A stretch of 64,000 nt of DNA, from assembly GCA_900542155.1 (NCBI GenBank), contig UQMD01000009.1:16462-80461 (forward strand), in the 5' to 3' direction. Made by a program: the position numbers and the translations under genes. The notes under the pieces were generated by a model. The model worked only from the letters and a program-made list of their open reading frames with translations, was not told where the DNA came from and searched no databases. Source of the DNA: an uncultured Collinsella sp. (lineage in GTDB: Bacteria; Actinomycetota; Coriobacteriia; Coriobacteriales; Coriobacteriaceae). Positions 15,448-23,753 of this stretch are shown one piece after another. How positions within the stretch are numbered: the first letter of the stretch is position 1; the number at the start of each line of letters is the position of its first letter.

Positions 15448-16266
15448 ATGAACAGGATTTGGGACGTCGATGGCATTGAGTGGGAAGACCTGCCCACCGT
15501 GAGCGACCTGCTGTGCGCTGCGGACACAAAGATCCTGGCGCGTGAGGTTGCCCTTCGATACGGCGGCAAGCCGGACGGCCGCGGCCGTGGCGATAGCGAA
15601 CGCAGCCTAAAGCGCGCCCGCCGCAAGGTCAAAAAGCTGCGGAAGATAGATCCCGAGCCCAGCGACAAGATCATCCTGTTGCCCAAGCATGTCATCAATC
15701 GTCGCGATGCGGGCCACGGTTTTGGCTATTACGACGTGGAGCCGTGCATCTTTATGCGCGACGGCGTGCAAAGGCTGGGGGAGGACGCACTCGCCAATGT
15801 GCTTCCGTGGGAATTGATCCTGATGGATGATGAGTCCGCGAGCGAAATGCTGGGCTTTCGCGTATGGCTCGAAGGCGAGTGGGATCTATGCGAACGTTAT
15901 CGCTTTTTGGCCGTGGTGTGTGTTCGCATGCTGAACAACATCTGGGCGCAAAAGGAGCTGCGCAAGTTCCTCGAGCAGGGCGATGCGGCCTGCGATATGG
16001 ACGAGGACGATGTAGTTGAGGACATTCGCCGCGACGTGCTGTATCCCGAGGAAGTAATTAACGCCAAACTCGGCGGCTATTGGGACGCGAGTTTGGGACT
16101 CAACCTGCCCTGGAAGGACGAGCATCGGCAGACTTGCACGCGGATTGACAGGGCTATCGATGACCTGTTTGCCGAGGAAACGAAGCGCTGCGCTGCGGAG
16201 CTTGGGAAGAAGCTCGAGCGCGGGTATGAGGAGCGCGGGGAGTTACTGAACGGGATGTCCTTGTGA
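15448..16266 (+). CDS. Unknown protein following the ClpP-like gene
   Basis: 272 residues, acidic overall with a basic stretch (SLKRARRKVKKLRKI, about 53-67). No membrane segment or recognised motif. Trp and aromatic residues are frequent (IWDVDGIEWEDLP). ATG 15448 follows GAAAGAGGTTGAAC and was preferred to ATG 15382, which lacks a ribosome binding site. It lies 74 bp after the ClpP stop on the same strand. It may be a partner or substrate adaptor, but that is only positional inference. Confidence 0.6.
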   Translation: MNRIWDVDGIEWEDLPTVSDLLCAADTKILAREVALRYGGKPDGRGRGDSERSLKRARRKVKKLRKIDPEPSDKIILLPKHVINRRDAGHGFGYYDVEPCIFMRDGVQRLGEDALANVLPWELILMDDESASEMLGFRVWLEGEWDLCERYRFLAVVCVRMLNNIWAQKELRKFLEQGDAACDMDEDDVVEDIRRDVLYPEEVINAKLGGYWDASLGLNLPWKDEHRQTCTRIDRAIDDLFAEETKRCAAELGKKLERGYEERGELLNGMSL

Positions 16267-16353
16267 ACGGTTGCCGACGGTCCGATAAAAATCTGTCCGG
16301 ACGAAATGATAGAACGATAGCGTAAATAGCATCTGCACTTTAAGGAGTTAACA

Positions 16354-16791
16354 ATGGGAATCGCCTATAAGGAACTGTTTCGTGTAAACCGTCCTATCTG
16401 TGGGCCTGGACCAGGAGGTTTCTTCATTAAAAGATTCAAGGAAGGCGGCTACAGTGAGGCTGAATTGCTCGATTTAATTTCGGGAGTGGACTTTTCTCTT
16501 GGTGAAGTGGATGAGGACATTAGCCTGAAAAAGAAATGCGAAATAGTCGAACAGGCGGTGAGTGGGGTGCATTATACGAGTTGGGCCCCCAGCGTGATCA
16601 GCATGATCATCTCACTTACGGTCGGAGGGTGTCTGTCTGCATGGGCGGGCAACAATTCAATCGCTGCCGGGGTTTTCGTGACGCCATGCCTGATTGCCTT
16701 GGGAATATATGCATGGTTTCGTTTATGCTTTGAGCGAAATCAAACGGTACTGTTGGGTGCGCTGAACCACATAAAGACACTTCAGCCGTAG
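16354..16791 (+). CDS. Small membrane protein of unknown function
   Basis: 145 residues. The soluble N-terminal half (to about residue 75) is followed by two hydrophobic helices (about 80-100, VISMIISLTVGGCLSAWAG, and 103-126, AAGVFVTPCLIALGIYAWF) and a short tail. Start ATG 16354 follows TTAAGGAGTTAACA, a good ribosome binding site. It sits 87 bp after the previous gene and may have its own promoter. No family recognised. Confidence 0.65.
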   Translation: MGIAYKELFRVNRPICGPGPGGFFIKRFKEGGYSEAELLDLISGVDFSLGEVDEDISLKKKCEIVEQAVSGVHYTSWAPSVISMIISLTVGGCLSAWAGNNSIAAGVFVTPCLIALGIYAWFRLCFERNQTVLLGALNHIKTLQP

Positions 16792-16920
16792 TTGCATGAA
16801 ATCGCCGATCGCCTGCCGTGGGCCCTCGGGACCGCCCTCGCGGCGCCCTTCCCGCTCTTTCCGGACATGGCGTCCTCCGATCTCCCGGGGCCGGCCGACC
16901 CGGCCCTCAGGGTATCGGAT
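16792..16920. other. GC-rich non-coding scrap at island joint
   Basis: Very GC-rich, with no supported gene. Similar GC-rich, gene-less pieces occur at 19800-19900 and 26400-26580, each at a boundary of the SIR2/restriction block. Confidence 0.4.
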
Positions 16921-16958
16921 TCCCAAATTCATCCGTACATGTACGGATGAATTTGGGA
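16921..16958. repeat. Perfect 38-bp palindrome with an extra direct half-site
   Basis: The two 19-base arms are exact complements, centred at 16939/16940. Each arm contains TGTACGGATGAA. A third near copy, TGTTCGGATGAA, lies at 16961-16972, exactly 21 bp (two helical turns) from the second. There is no T-run, so it is not a simple terminator. Confidence 0.9.
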
Positions 16959-16968
16959 GGTGTTCGGA

Positions 16969-17165
16969 TGAAGTTGATATTCAAGGGGTGCGGCAGTTGG
17001 CAGGAATCTCAAGCGCCCAACCGCCAATCTCCACATTTCTTTGCTAAACTAGCTTTGCGCGGGAAACCGTGCATAGTTCGGGAGCATGTCCCCCAACTGG
17101 ATCTAGGTTCGGATGCCGTTGCCCGGACTATTGGTGAAGGTTGGGGGACTTCCTACTTTCCATAG
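16969..17165 (+). CDS. Possible small ORF of 65 residues, doubtful
   Basis: ATG 16969 follows GGGAGGTGTTCGG, a reasonable ribosome binding site, and runs to a stop at 17165. It overlaps the end of the convergent SIR2 gene by 13 bp. The product has no recognisable features. The start lies inside the third half-site of the palindromic repeat cluster, so the ribosome-binding-like sequence may be accidental. Confidence 0.2.
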
Positions 17166-18733
17166 CGCAAGAAGTCGTAGATGCGGACGCACTTCCGATA
17201 ATGCGAATCTTTCAGCAGAGCCCTCTTCTTGGCAGGGTCGTTTCCCACGTCAGCCAGTGCCCGCTTCAGCAACGCTTCCAAGTCGTCGACGTCCATCTCT
17301 TCCTCTGAAAGGCACGGGATGAACGCGAACGGGCTCTTTGGCGCGCATGCATTCGCAAGGCCCTTTATGCTCAGCGACCCTTCGAATCTGCGACGAGTCG
17401 CAGGCATCGATTTGCGGAACGTTTCGCTTCGATAGCTATCAATCGAGGTGAGCGTTGGGAGATAAGTCGCTATGTCCTTACCGACCTCTCCACCGAGTCC
17501 GCGCGTGTACTTGAAGACAGGCATGTTGTTGGGCCGTTGGCGCACGTACATGTTGAGGTAGTTCTCGACGATGAACTTTGGGTCATAGCGAAGGTTATCG
17601 AGCACGATGTCCTCGAAGATATCTTCAGGTGAAATCGGCTTTCCGATGCTACTTGGTGACACCGACAGGCCGATGACGATCTTCTGGTCCGGGTCAAGGT
17701 CGTTGAGGACATTGTCTATCCCTGAGACGATGATGTCGGAACTCGGGTCGATATGCTCCGCAAGCCTGAACACGCTGCCCCTCAACTCGCGGATAAATCG
17801 CGTGCTATACATTTTCCGGAAGCTGCGCATCGCATCGTAGATCGACTCGAAGTCATCCGTGGTGATCTTCGTCATCGAAAGCGTACGGCCACCGAAACTC
17901 ATAGCAATCTCGCCAACAGAGGTGTCGGTTGCGTGCTGAACGAAGATGAGCCGCTTGCCCAGCCGTTTGAGCTTGTCATCTGGTAGGCATTCGCAGATGT
18001 CACCCAGTATCGACCTGATGTTCTCGTCTTGAATCGAATAACCGAGGAAGATGACGGGATACTCGACGAAGAGGGTGAGCAGCTTCGCCGAGAGATACTT
18101 CCTCTTCTGCGCGAACTCCGCATAGTCAGCGCTGGTCAGGACGATGCTTCCCGCCCTCGAGACTGAGCCATGGATCTTGTATATCTCCTGAGAGAAAGCC
18201 TGGTCAGAGAACAGGAGGTCGCTTTCTCCGACGTAGGTCGTGAAACCAGGGAATAGGGTCTCACACATACAGTCATAATTCGTGGTGATGATGCCGGCAA
18301 CTTTTTCCCTGCCCGCCTTCGCCAGCTTCTCAGTTTCGGCGCTCTCGACGAGACGAGCTCTCGCGATCTTATCTGCGACGTAGATCTTCATGGGCGAAGC
18401 GTCCCCGGTAAGCTCGTCACTGTGATCTTCGCGGAAGGCAGCGAATTCATCCGATGCAAAGAGCTCGTGGTTTACTTCGCTTTCCATGAGCGTGGCAACG
18501 TACGGCAGTTCGGACTCGACCTTGCCGTTCTGGACAGCAATCTTCGCCTGGCTCTTGAAGCGCGCGAAGGCATATGGGTCGTCAAGCACCTCGGCGCAGA
18601 TATCCGAAAGCAGCCCCTCCCATCCCGGCGTGCCGCAGTAACGACGGGAGAGGCCAGAGCCGATGAAGAGAAACGGATAGCGCCCGGCATCATCAACAGC
18701 TTTGTGGATTATCGATTTGATTCTCTCGTCCAT
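17153..18733 (-). CDS. SIR2-domain protein, probable antiphage NAD hydrolase
   Basis: 526 residues. The N-terminal SIR2 Rossmann domain has FLFIGSGLSRRYCGTPGWEGLL, the ITTNYD motif (GIITTNYDCMCETLFPGF), KIHGS with the candidate catalytic His, and IFLGYSIQDENIRSIL. These are hallmarks of the SIR2_2 proteins found in defence systems such as Thoeris-like, DSR and pAgo-associated SIR2, where NAD is depleted on infection. The C-terminal 250 residues match no domain I know and may be the sensor. ATG 18733 follows GGAGGAAAGATT. It sits beside a restriction-modification operon on the opposite strand. Confidence 0.85.
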   Translation of the reverse strand: MDERIKSIIHKAVDDAGRYPFLFIGSGLSRRYCGTPGWEGLLSDICAEVLDDPYAFARFKSQAKIAVQNGKVESELPYVATLMESEVNHELFASDEFAAFREDHSDELTGDASPMKIYVADKIARARLVESAETEKLAKAGREKVAGIITTNYDCMCETLFPGFTTYVGESDLLFSDQAFSQEIYKIHGSVSRAGSIVLTSADYAEFAQKRKYLSAKLLTLFVEYPVIFLGYSIQDENIRSILGDICECLPDDKLKRLGKRLIFVQHATDTSVGEIAMSFGGRTLSMTKITTDDFESIYDAMRSFRKMYSTRFIRELRGSVFRLAEHIDPSSDIIVSGIDNVLNDLDPDQKIVIGLSVSPSSIGKPISPEDIFEDIVLDNLRYDPKFIVENYLNMYVRQRPNNMPVFKYTRGLGGEVGKDIATYLPTLTSIDSYRSETFRKSMPATRRRFEGSLSIKGLANACAPKSPFAFIPCLSEEEMDVDDLEALLKRALADVGNDPAKKRALLKDSHYRKCVRIYDFLRYGK

Positions 18734-18772
18734 AATCTTTCCTCCTGTACCAATCGACATGCTCGTGAAATG

Positions 18773-19501
18773 TTATCCCACCAACTTCGGCGAGTGCGGG
18801 CTGAAAGCATCGTTGCCGTTCTGCCCGTCGACCAATCCGCACGCGAGACTCAGCGGCACAACTGCAGCGTTCTCGACCTCCACGCTAAGCACGTAGTGGA
18901 AGTCCGCCCCCTGGCTCCCACGATTCCGCTCGTAACCAATGGCGGCCAGCCGGTCGGCTAGTTCGTCTCTCGAAACCAGCTCGTTAGCCTTCACCTTGCA
19001 AAGCATGGGTTCAAGTTCGTAAGTGTTTGTCTCGCTGATTGCGTTCCTGTAGAAGCGGAAATGGGTCGTACGAAAGAGATCTTTATGATGGGAGTACACG
19101 TGCCCGTCCTTAATGGCGTAGAAGTAGAAAAGGAACTCACCGCCCTCGTTTAGCCTGCCGCTACTTTCAAGGAAGCGGTAAATTTGTGGCGCTACAACGG
19201 AGAGCCGATTACGCTTCCGAAGCGATTTGCCCCACGAGCTGAGTTTATTGAATACCACAACGATATGATATTTAAAGGGTAATTGGACTATCTCCCGACC
19301 AAACGAGGATTCGGATTGGCTTGCTGAAATGTGGCAGTGCCCTGTTCTAAGCAACGTATTTGCGATAGAGTCGCGCGGGAACGGTGCTCGGGGCCGTTGC
19401 ACCAGTAGCAAATTACTTATATCGAGCGATGTGATGCTGCGATTTCGGAAATGCTTGCCTGGTTGCGGCGCCGACTTCGAAAAGCTGGTTTTTATTTCCA
19501 T
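18773..19501 (-). pseudogene. Truncated paralogue of the McrC-like restriction subunit C-terminus
   Basis: The last 133 residues of this frame align without gaps to the C-terminus of the intact R2 protein (23754-26189): both carry FLESSGRL, FLFYFYAIKDGHVYSHHKDL, RFYRNAIS, ELVSRDELA and NGNDAFSPHSPK, with about 70-75 percent identity by eye. The match covers about 18776-19174. The 109 residues ahead of it (to 19501) are unrelated to R2 and have no good start or ribosome binding site. The nuclease motif is missing. It reads away from R2, so the two copies form an inverted pair around the methyltransferase genes. Probably a recombination scar. Confidence 0.75.
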
Positions 19502-20063
19502 TACAGCTGAAACAGGCCGTCAAAATTCATGGAAGATCTTTTCGATAGTAATGGATGAACTGAGGAGGTTTGTCTGGAGGGTGGATCGAGGTTCAAGATT
19601 GTTGCGCTCTGAAACGTTTCAGCTGAGGTCGGAGAGCGATCGCATGAGTCGATTTATATTTCGGCAGCGTTGCATCCATAGAAGAGAGAGGGATGCGTAT
19701 TCGTTTGGCAGCGAGGGCGTGAGTGGGCGGAAACTTCGTGGCGTACAGCAATAAGGCTATACCTAAAAGCCTTTGTGTTGAACGGGTTTTCGCGGGAGCG
19801 GAGGGTGCGTGCCGCGAGGGACGGTCCGCGGCACGACCGACCCGGCGCGGCATCCGGAGCGGACGCGGATGCGGCGCGGACGGCCTCTGACGGGCGAGCA
19901 TGCGACAGTGGTTGCCCTGCTGGGCGGCAATAAGCTCGAATCGAGCACGAGCGATTCTTGTCCGGGCGAAGCGTTACAACTGGATTTGTTCTGTTGCCGA
20001 CTGATCTTGAAGCATGTTGGAAGAAACGGAATTATAATTATTTATTTGTCTGTATCTATCGAA
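19502..20063. other. Gene-poor region before the restriction-modification operon
   Basis: No supported gene. It contains the palindrome at 19609-19622 and a GC-rich stretch with the hairpin GTGCCGCG...CGCGGCAC (19808-19833). AT-rich sequence just before 20064 (ATTATAATTATTTATTTG) probably holds the operon promoter. Confidence 0.45.
19609..19622. promoter_or_regulatory. LacI/CcpA-type palindromic operator-like site
   Basis: CTGAAACGTTTCAG is a perfect 14-bp palindrome with the central CG typical of LacI-family operators. No adjacent sugar gene or LacI-family regulator exists here, so it is either a chance site or a leftover. Confidence 0.35.
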
Positions 20064-21002
20064 ATGGAGACCGAGCGCGTGGAAAACGAGAGGAACATAA
20101 CGGCAGTTGACCTTTTCGCCGGCTGCGGCGGAATGTCCCTCGGCTTCGAAAAGGCTGGCGTCAATGTTGTGGCTGCCTACGACAATTGGGACGCTGCCAT
20201 TGATGTCTATCGCGCTAACTTCCAGCATCCTGTTTTCAAAAGGGATCTCTCCGACGTTTCCGTATCCGAGGAAGTTGCCGGCTTCGCTCCGGATATCATC
20301 ATCGGCGGGCCTCCTTGTCAGGATTTCTCGCAGGCCGGCAAGAGATCCGAGGATGGTGGGCGCGCAATCCTCTCTGTTAGATATGCCGAGATCATCGCGA
20401 GGTGCAAGCCTCGCTTCATCGTTATGGAGAACGTCCCACGCGTTCGAACGAGCAAATCCATGGAAGCGATTCGGGCCACCTTCAAAGCGCAGGGTTATGG
20501 CTTGAGTGGGCGAGTGATGGATGCAAGCCTGTGCGGGGTCCCCCAAGCTCGCAAGAGATACTTCTTGATCGGATGCCTTGGGGCGCCCGACGGGTTCCTC
20601 GACCCATATCTTGAGAAGGGCCTTTCTGACCATCAGATGACAATTCGTGAGTATCTCGGTAACGAGCTTGGAATTGATTACTACTTCAGAATTCCGCGAA
20701 GCTACACGAGGCGGGCCATCTTCAGCATCGACGAGCCCTCGGTCACTATTCGTGGTGTGGACAGGCCGATACCGCCGAACTACAAGCTTCACCCCAACGA
20801 CGCGGCGGACCTCAGTCAAGCCCGGTGCTTGACTCCAAAGGAACGCAGTAGGATCCAGACTTTCCCGGAGTCTTTCAAGTTCTTTGGGAGTAAGACGGAT
20901 GTCAACCAGATGGTGGGCAACGCCGTACCGGTAAACCTTGCCACCTACGTTGCACGAGCGCTACTAGAGTACAGGAGGGATGTGAGCGATGGACTGCGTT
21001 GA
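20064..21002 (+). CDS. DNA cytosine-5 methyltransferase 1 of a LlaJI-type system
   Basis: 312 residues. Motif I DLFAGCGGMSLGFEKAG, motif IV GGPPCQDFS with catalytic Cys85, motif VI VMENVP, motif VIII QARKRYF, and motifs IX/X ending in MVGNAVPVNLA. It transfers a methyl group from SAM to cytosine C5, protecting host DNA. ATG 20064 was chosen because a longer frame (from 19809) crosses GC-rich non-coding sequence. It overlaps the second methyltransferase gene by 14 bp. Paired m5C methyltransferases followed by an McrB-like and a DUF2357-like subunit match the published LlaJI layout. Target sequence unknown; LlaJI itself uses an asymmetric site, which explains two enzymes. Confidence 0.93.
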   Translation: METERVENERNITAVDLFAGCGGMSLGFEKAGVNVVAAYDNWDAAIDVYRANFQHPVFKRDLSDVSVSEEVAGFAPDIIIGGPPCQDFSQAGKRSEDGGRAILSVRYAEIIARCKPRFIVMENVPRVRTSKSMEAIRATFKAQGYGLSGRVMDASLCGVPQARKRYFLIGCLGAPDGFLDPYLEKGLSDHQMTIREYLGNELGIDYYFRIPRSYTRRAIFSIDEPSVTIRGVDRPIPPNYKLHPNDAADLSQARCLTPKERSRIQTFPESFKFFGSKTDVNQMVGNAVPVNLATYVARALLEYRRDVSDGLR

Positions 21003-21876
21003 TCTTTTCTCGGGATGCGGCGGTATGTCGCTCGGATTCCAGAATGCGGGCTTCAACATAAGGGCGGCGTTTGATAACTGGCAGGCGGCTGTCGACATCT
21101 ATTCGGCAAACTTCGACCACCCGGCATTCAAATACGATCTTTACGATGCGGAAGCGGTCCCGAAAATTGAAGAGTATTCGCCGTCGATGATAATCGGTGG
21201 CCCCCCTTGCCAGGACTTCTCCATTGCGGGCGCCAGACAGCGCGGCAAAAGGGCCAATCTCACCATCCGATATGCTGAGATAGTTCGGGACGTCAGACCC
21301 GAGTGGTTCGTCATGGAGAATGTTTACAATATCGAGCGGATGGACGTCCTGCCCGAGGCGCTGGAAATATTCCGCAATGCTGGATACGGTCTCACGAGGC
21401 GCGTCCTCAACGCCAGTCTATGTGGTGTGCCTCAGATTCGCAGGCGCTTTATCCTTGTCGGTCATCTTGGTGATAAAGATGACTTTCTCGGCGAACTCTT
21501 GGATTCAAGGCTGAGCGACAAGCAGATGACCGTCAGGGATTACCTTGGCGATTCGCTCGGCACGCAATACTTCTACATGCATCCACGCAACTTCCAGCGT
21601 AGGGGCGTCTTCACGATTGACGAGCCAGCGGTAACGGTACGAGGCACCAACCGTCCGATACCGCCAGCATATAAGAGGCATCATGCCGACAAGGCTGATA
21701 TTTCTGAAGGTGTGAGAGCCTTAACATACAAGGAGCGCAGCTATCTGCAAACCTTCCCCGAAGAGTTTGAGTTTGTCGGGTCCAAGACAGACATTGAGCA
21801 GGCGATTGGCAATGCCGTGCCAGTTAAGCTTGCTGAGTACGTTGCTAGATGCATAGCTGACTATGCAGCAGATTAA
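20989..21876 (+). CDS. DNA cytosine-5 methyltransferase 2 of a LlaJI-type system
   Basis: 295 residues, closely similar to the preceding enzyme. Motif I CVDLFSGCGGMSLGFQNAG, motif IV GGPPCQDFS with catalytic Cys74, motif VI VMENVY, motif VIII QIRRRFI, C-terminal AIGNAVPVKLAEY. ATG 20989 lies inside the end of methyltransferase 1 with AGGAGG 10 bp upstream. The two enzymes presumably methylate opposite strands of an asymmetric site. The predicted target-recognition stretch between motifs VIII and IX (LGDSLGTQYFYMH...) differs from that of enzyme 1, in line with this. Confidence 0.93.
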   Translation: MDCVDLFSGCGGMSLGFQNAGFNIRAAFDNWQAAVDIYSANFDHPAFKYDLYDAEAVPKIEEYSPSMIIGGPPCQDFSIAGARQRGKRANLTIRYAEIVRDVRPEWFVMENVYNIERMDVLPEALEIFRNAGYGLTRRVLNASLCGVPQIRRRFILVGHLGDKDDFLGELLDSRLSDKQMTVRDYLGDSLGTQYFYMHPRNFQRRGVFTIDEPAVTVRGTNRPIPPAYKRHHADKADISEGVRALTYKERSYLQTFPEEFEFVGSKTDIEQAIGNAVPVKLAEYVARCIADYAAD

Positions 21877-21890
21877 TTGTGGTGGTTGCC

Positions 21891-23750
21891 ATGTCCTTTG
21901 TCGATGAATGGAATTTGAGCTATCCCATTCCGAATTCTATATATAGCGAGAATACGCTATCCGTTCGCGGGAGAACAGTTGGACAAGGTGGTGCTGGACA
22001 GTACGAACTCAAAGGTTCAGGCTCTCTTGCAAACGGGGATACGCTGACTGCAGTTGACATTATCGGACACGCAATCATCTTGGAAGTAGTCGTACCCTCT
22101 ACTGGGCAAGTTGTCTCCCTTGGCACGCGTTATCCCGTTGCAAAAAAAGGCGGAAAAGTACGTGTGCAAATACAAGGAGACGGGGCAAAGCGTCCAAATG
22201 TCGGCAACTTGTTTGCCGCACTGCTGTTGTTGCCAGTGACGGGCAAAGTAAACGATTCATCGCCGTTGCAAGAGGACGGTTTTGCGGAAAGGACATTCTG
22301 GATGGATGCAGCCGAAGTAAAGCCTGTGGGCGGCTCCGAAGATGCATATATCTTGGAGCTAACGAAACTCTTCTTCGCCACTGGAAGCAGATACAAAGAC
22401 GGGCAGTTTTCGGGTGCGATAGATTACGACTACAAGTCGAGAATTGACGATCTTATTGCCCTTTGCAATCGCGGATGCAAGATGAGGGCTGGTAGCCTGA
22501 CCACGGCATTCAAGTATTTCGCTGACGTTTACGCAGGGAAACTTGAGTTTGATTACAGCGTGGCTGAGTTCATGCGAAACCTCATAGCGAGCCAATTGAT
22601 TGCCGAAGAGGGCATCGACTACGAACAAGGCGATGACGTGCTGCCCGCAATGCATCAACTAATCGACCTTGCTGCAAAGAATTCATCGAAAGCATCAAGC
22701 AGAGAGAAGAGGACTTTTCAGCTAAACAACCTTCCAGCTGAATTTAAAACCGACTTCTCCAGGCGCTACATCACGTCACTACTGGCAAAGCCCTTTGTCA
22801 TCCTTGCTGGCAACAGCGGAACAGGCAAGACGCGGATTTCCAAGCGTTTTGCAAAGTACCTTGAGGTCTTGGATGAAGACGGGGAGCCAAACTGGTTGCT
22901 CGTCCCGGTCGGTGCCGACTGGACCGACAACACCAAGGTGCTGGGCTTCTTCAACCCGATTGCAGACGGCGGCAAAGGCGCGTACGAAGAGACCGGCATA
23001 CTGAGACTCATCGAACGGGCCAACGCTAACCCCGAGGTTCCGTATTTCCTCATCCTCGACGAGATGAACCTGAGCCATGTCGAGCGGTATTTCTCAGACT
23101 TCCTCAGCCACATGGAGACCATCGGCGAGGATAACCTCATCGTGCTTGATGGGTACGGCGATGGCGGTGCTGGCAGGCTGCCCTATCCGCAGAACCTGTT
23201 CGTTGTCGGCACCGTGAACATCGATGAGACCACTTACATGTTTAGCCCCAAGGTGCTCGACAGGGCAAACGTCATAGAGTTCAAGCCGTCGAAGGCCGAA
23301 GTCCTCGCAGGGTTCAAAGCCATCGAGGATGCGCCGGACGTTGCCGTCGCAGCTTCCGGCGTCCCCCAGGCTTTTCTGCGTCTCGCCAAGGACATATGGG
23401 AGGGAGCCAATTACATCAGCGAAGATGATGCTAACGCCATCTTCGAGAAGTTCGGCAAGCTGTATGAAGAGCTGGAGAAATGCGGCTATGAGTTTGCCTT
23501 CCGCACCGTGCGCGAAGTGCGAATGTACGTTAATGCCGCGCACGAGCTTGACGGCGAGAACTACGAACTCGAGCGTTCTGTCGATGAGCAGATTGTCCAG
23601 AAGGTGCTGCCGAAGCTCCATGGTAACAAGCGTGAGATCGGCAATCTGCTTAAAAGCCTGAAAGACATATGCGATGGCGAGCTGAGCTCCGTTAAGATAA
23701 GCCAGATGGCAGCGAAACTCGATAACGTGCAGTATGCGAGCTTCATCTAG
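21891..23750 (+). CDS. McrB-like NTPase restriction subunit (LlaJI R1-type)
   Basis: 619 residues. The N-terminal 280 residues are a presumed DNA-reading domain without a family I can name. The AAA+ domain has Walker A AGNSGTGKTRISKRF (about residue 305), Walker B FLILDEMNLSHVERYFSDFLSHME and a sensor region VVGTVNIDETTYMFSPKVLDRANVIEF, which is the McrB signature. McrB-type subunits use GTP to translocate DNA and activate the nuclease partner. ATG 21891 is preceded by GGTGGTTGCC; GTG codons at 21879/21882 are alternatives. It starts 14 bp after methyltransferase 2 and ends 3 bp before R2. Third-codon use is more AT-rich than in core genes. Confidence 0.9.
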   Translation: MSFVDEWNLSYPIPNSIYSENTLSVRGRTVGQGGAGQYELKGSGSLANGDTLTAVDIIGHAIILEVVVPSTGQVVSLGTRYPVAKKGGKVRVQIQGDGAKRPNVGNLFAALLLLPVTGKVNDSSPLQEDGFAERTFWMDAAEVKPVGGSEDAYILELTKLFFATGSRYKDGQFSGAIDYDYKSRIDDLIALCNRGCKMRAGSLTTAFKYFADVYAGKLEFDYSVAEFMRNLIASQLIAEEGIDYEQGDDVLPAMHQLIDLAAKNSSKASSREKRTFQLNNLPAEFKTDFSRRYITSLLAKPFVILAGNSGTGKTRISKRFAKYLEVLDEDGEPNWLLVPVGADWTDNTKVLGFFNPIADGGKGAYEETGILRLIERANANPEVPYFLILDEMNLSHVERYFSDFLSHMETIGEDNLIVLDGYGDGGAGRLPYPQNLFVVGTVNIDETTYMFSPKVLDRANVIEFKPSKAEVLAGFKAIEDAPDVAVAASGVPQAFLRLAKDIWEGANYISEDDANAIFEKFGKLYEELEKCGYEFAFRTVREVRMYVNAAHELDGENYELERSVDEQIVQKVLPKLHGNKREIGNLLKSLKDICDGELSSVKISQMAAKLDNVQYASFI

Positions 23751-23753
23751 CCT

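Noticed and set aside
16796..17047. 83-codon plus-strand frame across the 38-bp palindrome
   Set aside because: Arg/Pro/Ser-rich nonsense product, no ribosome binding site, crosses a structural repeat.
18773..19501. An intact second R2 restriction subunit
   Set aside because: Only the C-terminal 133 residues match; the nuclease core is missing and the upstream part is unrelated.
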